From assembly GCA_039707465.1 (NCBI GenBank), contig CM077647.1, positions 49,989,110-50,053,109 on the forward strand: a DNA stretch of 64,000 bases. The letters run 5' to 3'. The translations under genes were made by a program, and so were the position numbers. This DNA is from Rhabdophis nuchalis. Its lineage: Eukaryota > Chordata > Lepidosauria > Squamata > Natricidae. This document shows positions 48,986-58,081 of this stretch, piece by piece. The notes beneath the pieces are model-generated. The model was given only the letters and a program-made list of their open reading frames with translations, was not told the origin of the DNA and searched no databases. The first letter of the stretch is position 1; each line of letters begins with the position of its first letter.

Positions 48986-49522
48986 ATGGCTGCGTTGACC
49001 CTGGTCTTAATAGTGATCCAAAGTCCTGTTGCTCAGTGGTTCAAAATCGTCTTTTCTCATGAGAGCAACTTTTGCATCTCATTTGAAAACCAAGGACACA
49101 GAGTATGGAGTAAGAATGGAGAGGCACACACTGCAAGATACTTGAAGTCCAGTGTGACATTTCCACAGTCTGTGTTGGTTTGGGGAGCCATGTCATCTGC
49201 TGGTGTTGGTCCACTGTACTTCATTAAGTCCAGGGTTAACACAGCTGTCTACCAGGAGATTTTGGAGCTCTTCATGCTTCCTTCCGTAGACGAGCTTTAT
49301 GGGGATACTGACTTAATTTTCCAGCAGGATTTGGCACCTGCCCAGACTGCCAAAAGCACCAAAGCCTGGTTCAATGACTGTGATATTACTGTGCTTGATT
49401 GGCCAGCAAACTCGCCTGACCTGAACCCCATAGAGAATCTATGGGGCATTGCCAAGAGAAAGATGAGAGACACAAGACTGAACAATGCAGAAGAGCTGAA
49501 GGCCGCTATTGAAGCATCCTAG
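48986..49522 (+). pseudogene. Tc1 transposase catalytic domain remnant (DDE, first Asp lost)
   Basis: A 178-codon frame carries the C-terminal DDE domain of a Tc1 transposase. It reads 'VFSHESNFCISFENQGHRVW', 'SVLVWGAMSSAGVGPLYFIK', 'DLIFQQDLAPAQTAKSTKAW' and 'WPANSPDLNPIENLWG'. Second Asp (QQD) and Glu (PIEN) have exactly 34 residues between them, the DD34E spacing of Tc1. The first catalytic Asp, normally in VIFSDES, is His (VFSHES), so the domain is inactive. The N-terminal helix-turn-helix part is absent; upstream is an inverted copy of the 3' half. The stop at 49520-49522 matches the usual end. Confidence 0.9.
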
Positions 49523-49890
49523 TCTTCAATAACACCTCAGCAGTGCCACAGGCTGATAACCTCTGTGCCACGCCGCATTGAGGCAGTAATTGCTGCCAAA
49601 GGGGCCAAAACCAAGTACTTAGTATATATGCATGCTTATACTTTTCAGAGGTTCGATATTGTTCTATGTACAATCCTTGTTTTATTGATTGCATGTAATA
49701 TTCTAATTTTCTGAGATTGTAGATTTGGGATTTTCATGAGCTGTACGCCATAATCATCACAATTGACAAATCACGGCTTGAACTATCTTGCTTTGTGCAA
49801 TGAGTCTTATCTCATATATTAGTTTCACCTTTTAAGTTGCATTACTGAAATAAATGAACTTTTGAACGATATTCTAATTTTTTGAGTTTC

Positions 49891-51753
49891 TGATGATGAC
49901 TAAAGATCACTAAAGTGACTACATTTATAATTTTACTAACCAACATCTCTTCTTTTGTCCAAAAATGGTACAGAAGTAGTTATGAAGAAGATAAACTTGT
50001 TATAGACCTACTCAATTTATAAGCAAGCTAACAAATATCACTATCTAATAGCAGTTGATTTCCTATTTTCTTAATATCAGTTTTCCAATCTCCATCAAAT
50101 TTTGTCCTGTGTCATTTTAAGCATGATTAAGAATTTGTGGTGCTCTTTATTAATTATTGTTGGATATCTAAAGATTTAATTAAAACTCCAGAAGCCACAA
50201 AAAATGCAAAGATGGGACAGTTACTTGTACAAAGGAAGATACAATGTCCATTGAAAATAAAGCAAATGCAAGTATCTAGCACCTATATTGAGAAAACTTT
50301 CATTTTGTAATTAAAATTATATTTTTTCTATTTAACAATTGAAATAGTTTTTAAAGAAAAAATGGTGAATAATTAGTATTAATAATCTCAAAAGCGAGTA
50401 TTGTAGATTGAGATTAGGAGCCCAACTTTTTCAGTTCCCACCTAATGTCCAGTCAGGGCTTCCCAGGTCAATTTATTTCTTAGCTTTTTTTGGTAGAAGG
50501 ATGATAAAAAGACAGAATACAATATAAAACTACCACCTTATATTTACAGAAGTTAGATTATAAATGTTATAATGAAAAAACTCCATATTATAATTCAATA
50601 TTTCATGGTTTTAGTGGTCCTTCTTCTTGCATGAATACAAGTCTGGTCCAAACAAGTAGAAAGTAAGTATTTTTCTGTGTCTTTATTTTAGTAGTGTGAG
50701 GATTACAAGTGATCTCTCTCTCTCTCTAACAATTTGCATTGCTATCAAGTAGCAAGATGTTACGTTTTGCTGAGGTGACTACTTCATGACAATGCTTTGC
50801 TCAATTCTATTTAATTTCATTTAATTGTTCAATGAAATGTAATGTTGAGGACAAGCAGCCTTAATTTGTCAATTCCCATCACTAATCCTTGCTTCTAACA
50901 GAAGCTACTGTTACCAAGAAAAGCAAAATGGTGTTATTTCAAAGTTGTACTACAGAAAGTAAACACATCTTCAAAAATCTCAACAGCCTTCATTTTGTGC
51001 ATATGATATTTATATTTTTATAAATAGTATGTCACTCTTTACAAGGCATCAAAACAAGTGAGAACCTATGGTCAATATCTAATGCCTTGCAATAAGCTAA
51101 AATTCAGTCATGTAATGAATAATTATGAAATAATGTATTCAGAAAATGAGTTTTATTCTTACCTCAGGCAACTTGGCTAGTTTATTCCTGAAAGTGAATT
51201 TAATCAAGACTTGGTAATAAGACTATATCTACCATAATGAACTTCAAGCACTGTAAGTAGACATTTTCAGGGCTCACCTCTTGAAATATGCTGCTTATAA
51301 TTGGAAAGCTTTATATCTTTGTTTCACTTGTCATTTTTCTAATCCTCCTTCAAAGGTATCACTTAGGTTAATATCTGCCATTGTTACCTGCTAATTTCAA
51401 ATGAGAATAAAGAAATGTACTTCTGTTTTCTTTTTAAAAGAAAGCTTAAAAATGCTTGAGTTATAAAATTCAGTTATTTATTGAATAGCTGCATTTGTAC
51501 GATATACATAATTTGTCTACTTTATGCCCTTTCTTCTAACTTTGCTGCAAAAATAATATGTAAATAAATTTTTATCTACATATGGATCATAAGGATTTTT
51601 ATATAAATTACACCATATCCTATTTTGTGGACACCTTTTTGTGATTAGTGGGTCAGCCTACACACACAGACAGTTTGTAGGGTTCCTGAAACTCCGATAT
51701 TGCTTCCATCATCATTTAATATAACATATTATATTCCTTGTGTTACATTACCG
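49891..51753. other. Unique AT-rich DNA, nothing recognised
   Basis: No gene or repeat family recognised. A short (CT)n tract lies at 50716-50729. Confidence 0.55.
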
Positions 51754-51862
51754 GCTGGCATAGCTGGCTTCGGGGATTTTCCCGTGTATAAGGCATAGAA
51801 AAGTTGTTGCAACGTTTCTATGCCTTATACACGGGAAAATCCCCGAAGCCAGCTATGCCAGC
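51754..51862. repeat. Perfect 48-bp inverted repeat (hairpin)
   Basis: The arm 51754-51801 and the arm 51815-51862 are exact reverse complements over all 48 bases. The 13-nt loop 'AGTTGTTGCAACG' itself contains GTTG/CAAC. The arms include 'GGCTTCGGGGATTTTCCC' and 'TATAAGGCATAG'. Transcription in either direction gives a nearly perfect hairpin. I do not recognise the family. The perfect identity points to a very recent inverted duplication. It sits 38 bp upstream of the ribozyme-bearing SINE cluster. Confidence 0.97.
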
Positions 51863-51900
51863 ATACCTACACCCGTGAAAATCTACGAAAACATATATAT

Positions 51901-52140
51901 GAAGAAGGCTAATAAGCCTGAAATGGATCCATCCTGGTCTCTTTATTTTCAGCCCTTAAAAAATCTAACACATATCTAAAAAATGTCACACAGCAGTAAT
52001 CTAATTAGGTTCTCTGTCTGGATGATCTCTAGGATGAGTCGAAGGGCAGAGAGGGATGACGTTGAGTCTCCTCCCCTTAAAGGGACCTCTGAACAGGAGC
52101 TGTGATAATTATCTCTCATTTAAGAGTCCTGTAAATTGGC
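51901..52140 (+). mobile_element. 5'-truncated ribozyme-SINE copy (variant B)
   Basis: It begins inside the hammerhead core: 'TGAAGA', stem II AGGCT-AATA-AGCCT, 'GAAA', stem III ATGGATCCAT, cleavage-position C at 51933, and the 3' half of stem I. The tRNA-like head and the 5' half of stem I are missing. After the ribozyme comes 'TTTATTTTCAGCCCTTAAAA' and a downstream block (about 51970-52130) with 'GATGATCTCTAGGATGAGTC' that is homologous to 52585-52720 behind variant A. The closing pair of stem II is A-U here, G-U in 52233-52279 and G-C in variant A. Confidence 0.8.
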
Positions 52141-52142
52141 TG

Positions 52143-52312
52143 ATATATCAGAGATACTGGATAGCTCAAGGCATAGAGAAGCCTGTCTCATATGCTGGAA
52201 AGCACCAGTTCAAATCCCAGTAGAAGGAGTATGGCCAGCTGAAGAGGGCTAATAAGCCTGAAATGGATCCATCCTGGTCCCTTTATTTTCAGCCCTTAAA
52301 AAATCTAACATA
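52143..52312 (+). mobile_element. tRNA-derived SINE with hammerhead ribozyme (variant B)
   Basis: The tRNA-like head carries an A-box-like 'TAGCTCAAGGC' (52162-52172) and a B-box 'GTTCAAATCC' (52208-52217), a Pol III internal promoter. The head ends at 'GTAGAAGGAGTAT' and runs straight into the hammerhead motif (52233-52279). The tail 'CCTTTATTTTCAGCCC' and 'AAAAAATCTAACA' follows. The downstream block seen behind the other copies is missing, replaced by a TA run. Together with the truncated copy upstream it forms a tandem arrangement with equivalent ribozyme positions 340 nt apart. I do not recognise a named family. Confidence 0.82.
52233..52279 (+). ncRNA. Type I hammerhead ribozyme (variant B), core intact
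   Basis: A self-cleaving RNA motif. Stem I is GGCCAG (52233-52238) with CUGGUC (52274-52279), six pairs including one G-U. The core CUGAAGA follows (C3 U4 G5 A6 N7=A G8 A9). Stem II is GGGCU-AAUA-AGCCU with a G-U closing pair. Then GAAA, giving G12 A13 A14 and A15.1. Stem III is the palindrome AUGGAUCCAU, ending in U16.1. C17 at 52273 is the expected cleavage base. The 5' and 3' ends lie in stem I, so the topology is type I. Short palindromic stem III is known in retroelement hammerheads, which may cleave best as dimers. All invariant bases are present; activity is not shown. Confidence 0.88.
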
Positions 52313-52315
52313 TAT

Positions 52316-52397
52316 ATATGTGTGTTAGTTTTATGAGCTGATCAATAAATTAAATTAGAGAGAGACCAGGATAGATCTATTTCGAGCTTATTAGCTC
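52316..52397 (-). mobile_element. Partial inverted ribozyme-SINE copy (variant A)
   Basis: Reverse-strand copy holding only stem II, GAAA, stem III, the 3' half of stem I and the tail. It stops within the hammerhead core, next to A9, and joins head-to-head to the forward copy at 52399. It is a perfect 82-bp reverse complement of 52505-52586, including the tail 'AATTTAATTTATTGATCAGC'. Confidence 0.92.
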
Positions 52398-52398
52398 T

Positions 52399-52725
52399 GC
52401 TGATGTAATAAGGAGAACCAGCTTGGCTAAAGTGCTAGGCTACTTGCTTAGCATGCAACATAGCCCCGGTTCGAATCCCAGTAAGGGGTATGGCCAGCTG
52501 ATGTGAGCTAATAAGCTCGAAATAGATCTATCCTGGTCTCTCTCTAATTTAATTTATTGATCAGCTCATAAAACTAACACACATATCTAAAAAATCACTC
52601 AACGTAATTCTTGGCTTGCTGTCTAGATGATCTCTGGTGATGAGTCGAAAGGCAGGAAAGGAAACAGTATGTCTCCTCCCTTAATTGGGGCCTAATAACA
52701 GGTTGTTGAGAAACAATTACCTATA
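52399..52725 (+). mobile_element. tRNA-derived SINE with hammerhead-like ribozyme (variant A)
   Basis: A full-length-looking copy of about 327 bp. It has a short leader 'GCTGATGTAATA', a tRNA-like head with A-box-like TGGCTAAAGTGC (52424-52435) and B-box GGTTCGAATCC (52468-52478), a hammerhead motif at 52492-52538, the tail 'CTAATTTAATTTATTGATCA', then a downstream block to about 52721. The downstream block shares 'ATATCTAAAAAAT', 'GATGATCTCT-GG-TGAGTCGAA-GGCAG' and 'GTCTCCTCCC' with the variant B copy. It ends in a TA run. The size and order resemble the Schistosoma Sm-alpha ribozyme SINE, but the sequence is unrelated as far as I can tell. Confidence 0.82.
52492..52538 (+). ncRNA. Hammerhead ribozyme (variant A) with A9 substitution
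   Basis: It has the same fold as 52233-52279: stem I GGCCAG/CUGGUC, stem II GAGCU-AAUA-AGCUC (all Watson-Crick), GAAA, palindromic stem III AUAGAUCUAU and C17 at 52532. The core reads CUGAUGU, so the invariant A9 is U at 52504. That change is expected to abolish or strongly reduce cleavage. The mutation also marks the one mismatch bordering the 82-bp inverted repeat. Confidence 0.85.
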
Positions 52726-52732
52726 TATATAT

Positions 52733-52914
52733 ATGTTAATTTTATGAGCTGATCAATAAATTAAATTAGAAGAGACTAGGATAGATCTATTTCGAGCTTA
52801 TTAGCTCTCATCAGCTGGCCATACCCCTTACTGGGATTCGAACTGGGGCTATGTTGCATGCAAGGCGAGGAACCTCACACTTAAGCCAAACCAGTTCCCC
52901 TATTACATCAGCTT
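52733..52914 (-). mobile_element. Inverted tRNA-derived SINE with hammerhead ribozyme (variant A)
   Basis: Reverse-strand copy. In element order it has the leader 'GCTGATGTAATA', the head with A-box-like TGGCTTAAGTG (complement of about 52877-52887) and B-box GTTCGAATCC (complement of 52834-52843), 'AGTAAGGGGTATGGCCAG', the ribozyme (52774-52820), and the tail to 52733. The downstream block is missing. The leader is shared with the forward copy, so it belongs to the element. A TG/TA microsatellite borders its head. Confidence 0.85.
52774..52820 (-). ncRNA. Type I hammerhead ribozyme (variant A), core intact
   Basis: In RNA sense the core is CUGAUGA with stem II GAGCU-AAUA-AGCUC, GAAA and palindromic stem III AUAGAUCUAU, followed by C17 (complement of 52780). 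Stem I is GGCCAG with CUAGUC, which has one C-A mismatch at the third pair (a CUGGUC to CUAGUC transition). All catalytic bases are kept; stem I is weakened. This copy shows that the A9 change in the forward copy is private to it. Confidence 0.87.
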
Positions 52915-53027
<113 letters not shown>

Positions 53028-53282
53028 CAGTAAAATCATATAAAAATAAAGTGTATTAAAAATAAATTTCAGCCATAGAACTTTTTTAAAAAAAAGGCAA
53101 ATTAAAATACAGGTATACCAAATATGAAAAATCAAATGAATTGCTCAGTCTGAAAGCATATTACTTGGTATAGAAACTTAAGAGGATGCAGAGATAATGT
53201 TATACCAAGTAATAGAATAAAATACTCAAGTGTTTTTTAAAACATATCATGTGATACTGTGAATGAGGTATATTTCTCCTTT

Positions 53283-53660
53283 TGAATTTGAATTTAATTT
53301 GAATTTATTTCGATTTATATACCGTGCCTTCTCCATCGAGATGGACCCAGCGTGGTGCACAGGAAATTAAAACCAATAAATAATAGAAAATACAATATAT
53401 ATAGTTAAGAAGAATTAAATTAGAAGTCTGTGCTAAAATTCCCAATAAAAACCCAACGTCCATTTACTAATTGGCAGGAACTATATCACAAATAAGATCT
53501 AAACGTTAAGCTAGACCAGCTTGCTGGAAAAAATATGTCTTGAGTGAACGGCGAAAGAGGTAAAGGTCCGTGATAGTGCGAATTTCAGGTGGTAGGGTGT
53601 TCCAGAGGGCCTGCCCTGCCACAGAGAAGGCCCTACCCCTGGGCCCCCTATGTTCCTCAT
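53283..53660 (-). mobile_element. 5'-truncated L2 LINE 3' end, old
   Basis: Reverse L2 with 3' end near 53283 ('ATTTATTTCGATTTATATAC'), a decayed terminal block ('TTCTCCATCGAGATGGACCC'), UTR, and a short C-terminal coding piece at 53511-53660. The last part translates to 'VGPSLWQGRPSGTPYHLKFA'-type frameshifted text, equivalent to the GPTLWNDLPP region in another frame. It is the most diverged L2 3' end of this type here. Confidence 0.8.
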
Positions 53661-55831
53661 CATAGGAACATAGCAACTACTTCTTGATTTATAGTTCATC
53701 ATAACATATAAGTTTTTGACTGCAAGGTTTTTGAAGCATCTTGCTCCACCAGTCCAACTTTTTTCATTTATTCATTAGTCAACCTTATAGAATACTTTAA
53801 TAATAATTTATAGCTTTTGAAGATTTACAGCAGTGAAATTAAAGGTAAAAATCAAACAAAAATCATAACAAAGCAGTATAATTTATAAAATCAGCATGAA
53901 GAAATAGTAATATCCTTTACAGAATAATAAAAACATATTTCTGTGAACAGAATCACAACTCAATCTGTCCCAAACCAGTTGGAAAAACTAGGTTTCAAGG
54001 TTCAGGTAGGACAGACTTTGTGGGGAATACTTTTCAAGAGGATCTGGGCAGTAACCAAAAAGCCACCAAGATGGGAAAAGGGCATTCCTGCCAGATGATA
54101 TTGTTTACCAGTGGAACCAAGTCAACACTGTTAGATCTGACTAAGCACTTTCTTACAACTTCTCAGACCTTCCCAATCTAATCCCCTAGTGAAGTAAAAC
54201 TCTCAACTTCGTTTAATTGAAGTGAAATGTACTTTTACTAAGAGATGCTGATTGCAGTAGAGTCAGACAGAATCTGAAGTTCTCGCACATTGGTACAAAA
54301 CTAATTCCTTGGTTTCCCCAGCTCTCCCTCTATGGTCAGCCCATGTATAGCCAAACCCGTACCACCAAGATGTTTTGGGAAGCGCTGAGGTGTTTAGGCA
54401 GGTGAAATTCCATTCTCAGGGTATATAGCCTTGAAAATGCCAGCACAGACCAGATTCCAAAATGCTCTATTCTTCTTCAACTGTCAATTTCACATCATCA
54501 AGGTATACATTTTTATTTCCCATTTGTTTCTCCCTCCCTTTCTCGGTTCATTGATGGCAGAATGCCAGTGAGGCGCCAAGCTGAAGATGATAAATCTGAC
54601 ACTCCCATTTTCAATTCATGATTGGTGCCTGTCTTATCGTCCATTCTGTCAGATTGTTTTAAATGATAAAATTAAAAATTTAAGATGTTTTTATTGTTTA
54701 AGTAGGTTGTTTTTTAAAATAAATTGTTTTATTTATTTATTTATTTATTTATTTCTGTTTTGATAATTATTGGCTCTGCAGAAAATAATGCAAATAATTA
54801 AATGGCTATATTTTTCTATGATGTTATTATCATTTAAAATGCATTAATTGATGATTTCTCATGAAATATGAAAGATAAAGATAAAGTTATCACATTGCCT
54901 ATTACAGTTCAAAATCTCAAAGTGATTTTTGGGCTATAACATTATGTGGGTCCAATGAGAAAATCAACCCCGGCTGATCAGTGTTATTCATTCACTTTCT
55001 AAGCTATGCAAACAATACATGAAATGCACATGTAAGTTTTACATAACCATAATTACATAAAAAATTTCTTATCCGTTACACTATCCCATGTTACTGTACT
55101 TTATGAATATCCATACTGAGTAGGTCATACTCAAAATTTGTTTTTGACTCTATTTTTATTGCATCAATATACATGGTCAGTTCTGGTGTTCATTCACCAA
55201 TCAACCTGTATTAACTTCATCGTAAAACTGAGTAAAATACTTCTTGACGTATGTTTACATTACAAGGAAGAGTGCATGATTTGCATCCAACAGATTATTT
55301 CAACCCCAGTGATATATAGTTTAGACTATAGATAAAATGACTTTACGTCGACTTTGATCTAATTTTGTAAAACTTACAATTTGTTTACTTACTTATAATT
55401 GGTTCATTCTGAAATGGGTTATTATTATTGAATAAAAATAATAATAACAATATTATTTGATACTAATTCACCATAATAACGAGGCTTCTTTTGTTATTGA
55501 ACTGTTGCATGAAAACCCACTAGAGCTGAGGAATTCTAAACAACTATGTACAGTTTTTTTAATTCTATTTTTTGAAGGCCATAGTCAGCAAAGTGATGAT
55601 GCAAAGACATCACTAGAGGAGGCTGGGCTGGAATTTCCTGTCTTGTTACTGTTTTGGGATTTGCTTGTTAGTTTGTTTAGTAGTATGAGGTCAGATTTTC
55701 ATGGGAACCCTGATCCTAGCTTTTTCTGGAATCTCTAGAGGTGCTTGCTCTAAAGGTTTCTTTGGATGTGAAAGATGAACATTTCCCTTTCCTGGCTGAG
55801 AGATTCAGTTATGTGGAGATCCTAAAAGCAA
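53661..55831. other. Unique AT-rich DNA, nothing recognised
   Basis: No gene recognised. A (TTTA)n run lies at about 54727-54754. Frames of up to 93 codons have no domains. Confidence 0.5.
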
Positions 55832-55855
55832 TGGTTGTTGTTGTTGTTGTTGTTG

Positions 55856-55903
<48 letters not shown>

Positions 55904-56041
55904 TGTGGTTACTCTTTGGTGAGATTCACAGCATTTGGGGCTGGTTGGTAGCTCAACAGTTTGAGTCCTAACCAAGGTCCTAGGAACTGTCAAGGTAACG
56001 TCAAGGTTGTTGTTGTTGTTGTTATTATTATTATTATTATT
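55832..56041. repeat. Twin compound (TTG)n(TTA)n tracts
   Basis: (TTG)n then (TTA)n occurs at about 55832-55901 and again at about 56006-56041, with about 105 bp between. The spacer contains 'GGTTGGTAGCTCAACAGTTT'. Two copies of the same compound microsatellite suggest two short retroposon tails or a local duplication; the family is not identified. Confidence 0.85.
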
Positions 56042-56199
56042 TGCAAACAACCCCCCCCCTTTTAGTATTTAAATTGCATTTGGAAACAATTAAGCCCAAA
56101 CCTGGGAATTCTAACAATAATGCAGATCTACATAAACAGCACTGGCTGTTTCATTTTCATTCACTTATCAGATATATTTACTTCTCAGATATTTCCTTA

Positions 56200-57860
56200 A
56201 CTGGAATTGACTGTACTATAATTGCCTATTTCTTTGGTCCATTGGCTGTTAACCTTGAAGTGACTAGGGTAAAACTAGCGAGGCCTCCCCTGTCAGCCCT
56301 GACCTCTCACTATGCTGGAGAGGCTGCTGCCATGACAACCACGACAGATGTCAGCTAAGCAATGTGCACCCTAGAAAGACTCCCGGATTGAGAAAATCGA
56401 TCTTGTAATGGTACTAGCGAGCACATTCACTGAACTGCCAAGTGTTCTAGGCTTAATCATTTATTTCATCTAGCAGAGAGAAGAAAACATAAAAGAAATG
56501 AAATGAATTTGACCTCTTGTCTTTAGACTGACTTCCGTGCTATGCTGAATTTGAGCAAGTGCCGCTTATGAATTTAAAAAAATTACATTAGGAATAACAT
56601 TTTGAAGTGAAATGACTCTTGTAATGCCAGCCCTCCAGAAACATGTTATTTCAAATGTCAGATACATAATAGTCATTTGCTGCTTTCTGTATGTGCCCAG
56701 AGGTTACCTCCAGCTAGGATCTATTGTAGGTAAATTATTATAAAGAACCTGCTTATGAAGCTATAGACACATATACACTAATATTCAGAAGTTGCTTGTG
56801 ATTTTTCTTAATAATCCATTGGTACAAAAATTTCCTTAGTAATTTTATTATTATAGTGCAGCTATACTGCAAAAACAATAAACAATGTTTCATATTGACG
56901 GCAAGCTTCTTTCTGAGAGCCTAATATATAAAACATTTTTGTTTAGTCTTGAAGAGCTTAGAGTGATAATAGCTAATTCCCTATTGCAAACTACCAACCA
57001 ATCCGTTTCTCTATTTTTCACACATTTGATCTAAGATATAAAAATAGGCTTATCTTTTAAAATATTTATATCCAGAATATCAGTTACTAAAAGGGGGTAA
57101 AATCCCTCCACCCCCCAAAAATGTATTTAGCAGTGGTAGATGAGGAGTAGAGACTTGGATTTGGCAACCTCCCTGATCTAATGTTATACTTCCTTTGATG
57201 TCTTAAAGTTACAGGGAATAAACTTTTCTCTGAGATACTAAGCTCTTAAGAAAATAAACCAAAACAAACCAGAAATGCCTTAAAGGGGCTTGAGTGAAAG
57301 GAACCTCTTTAGATTTTCCAATGTGATATGCCTGTCCGTATGCTGTGGGATATTTTATTGCATTTTTGCCCTCAAGTGAAGCTGACGGGAGCCAGGCTTG
57401 TAATTTAAATCAATAAGAACCCTTTACCATGGCCATAAAATACTTGGCTAAACCTTTGAAGTGGCCACAGTTGAATGCACTGTGAGCACAGTATAAATGT
57501 TCCTTAAGATGTATTGTGTAAGTCCATCACTAAAACAGCATTCAAAGGAACCTTTACTTAAGCCATGCTTAGGTGAATGATGGGAGAACTTCCAAATCTC
57601 TTTTGATCATTTACATTCACTCTTCTCATCACTGTGTGAAGTTGTATCTTAATTGGCCTATCACAATGCTGCAGGTGTCAGACTTCTGTGTCAAATCTTC
57701 TTGCCAAAGCTGCTTGATGGGCTTTTGGTGATCTGGGCCAGGTTTTGAACCAGTAATCCATATCTGATATGAAGCGATGTCAATGTTGCTTTTATATTTT
57801 AGTAATGGCTGGTGAAACATACATGTAGTGCATTCATCACCAAAGCAACAGCAGCAACTT
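56200..57860. promoter_or_regulatory. Possible conserved non-coding cluster
   Basis: About 1.6 kb without recognised repeats and with no coding potential. It has balanced segments such as 'GAGGCTGCTGCCATGACAAC' (about 56320) and 'GAAGCTGACGGGAGCCAGGC' (about 57378). Repeat-free stretches this long stand out in this window and might be distal regulatory DNA. It is inference from texture only. Confidence 0.25.
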
Positions 57861-58081
57861 AGGTAATCTGTTCAAATACTGTATAATTTCACACTATGGG
57901 AAAGGGTTGTGCTATAAATGGTAACCTTGATCATTTAAAACAGTTCTATAACATGGGATGATTTAATCTGGATGAGTCCATAGTACTCTTGGTTAACCTT
58001 CTTAGAAGGAAAAAATGCAGATTGATTTAGGCTTATCTTTCTATCTATTTATTAATCTATCGATCTATAGATTAATAAATC

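Larger units (their letters stand above)
43866..49890 (+). mobile_element. Palindromic Tc1 transposon derivative, split by L2 insertions
   Basis: The left end near 43866 ('AAAGGTGAAACTTGGAAAAT') and right end near 49890 carry inverted repeats of over 250 bp, for example 'CTCAGAAAATTAGAATATTA' and 'AACAAGGATTGTACATAGAA' on the left and their complements on the right. Removing the 4.5-kb L2 block (44138-48645) leaves about 1.5 kb, normal for Tc1. The left half internal to the terminal repeat (48646-49005) is not the expected transposase N-terminus but an inverted, diverged copy of the transposase C-terminal region (complement of about 49228-49620). The element is therefore a large foldback around a roughly 220-bp centre. 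It cannot encode a DNA-binding domain. Confidence 0.85.

Noticed and set aside
52411..52490. Functional tRNA gene
   Set aside because: A and B boxes are present but no cloverleaf with a proper acceptor stem and anticodon arm forms, and multiple diverged copies are fused to the ribozyme and tail, so it is a SINE head.
52633..52652. TGATGAGTCGAAA in the block behind the SINE ribozyme, hammerhead-like
   Set aside because: C3 is G, stem II is almost absent, and the matching site in the other variant (GGATGAGTCGAAGG) loses the motif.
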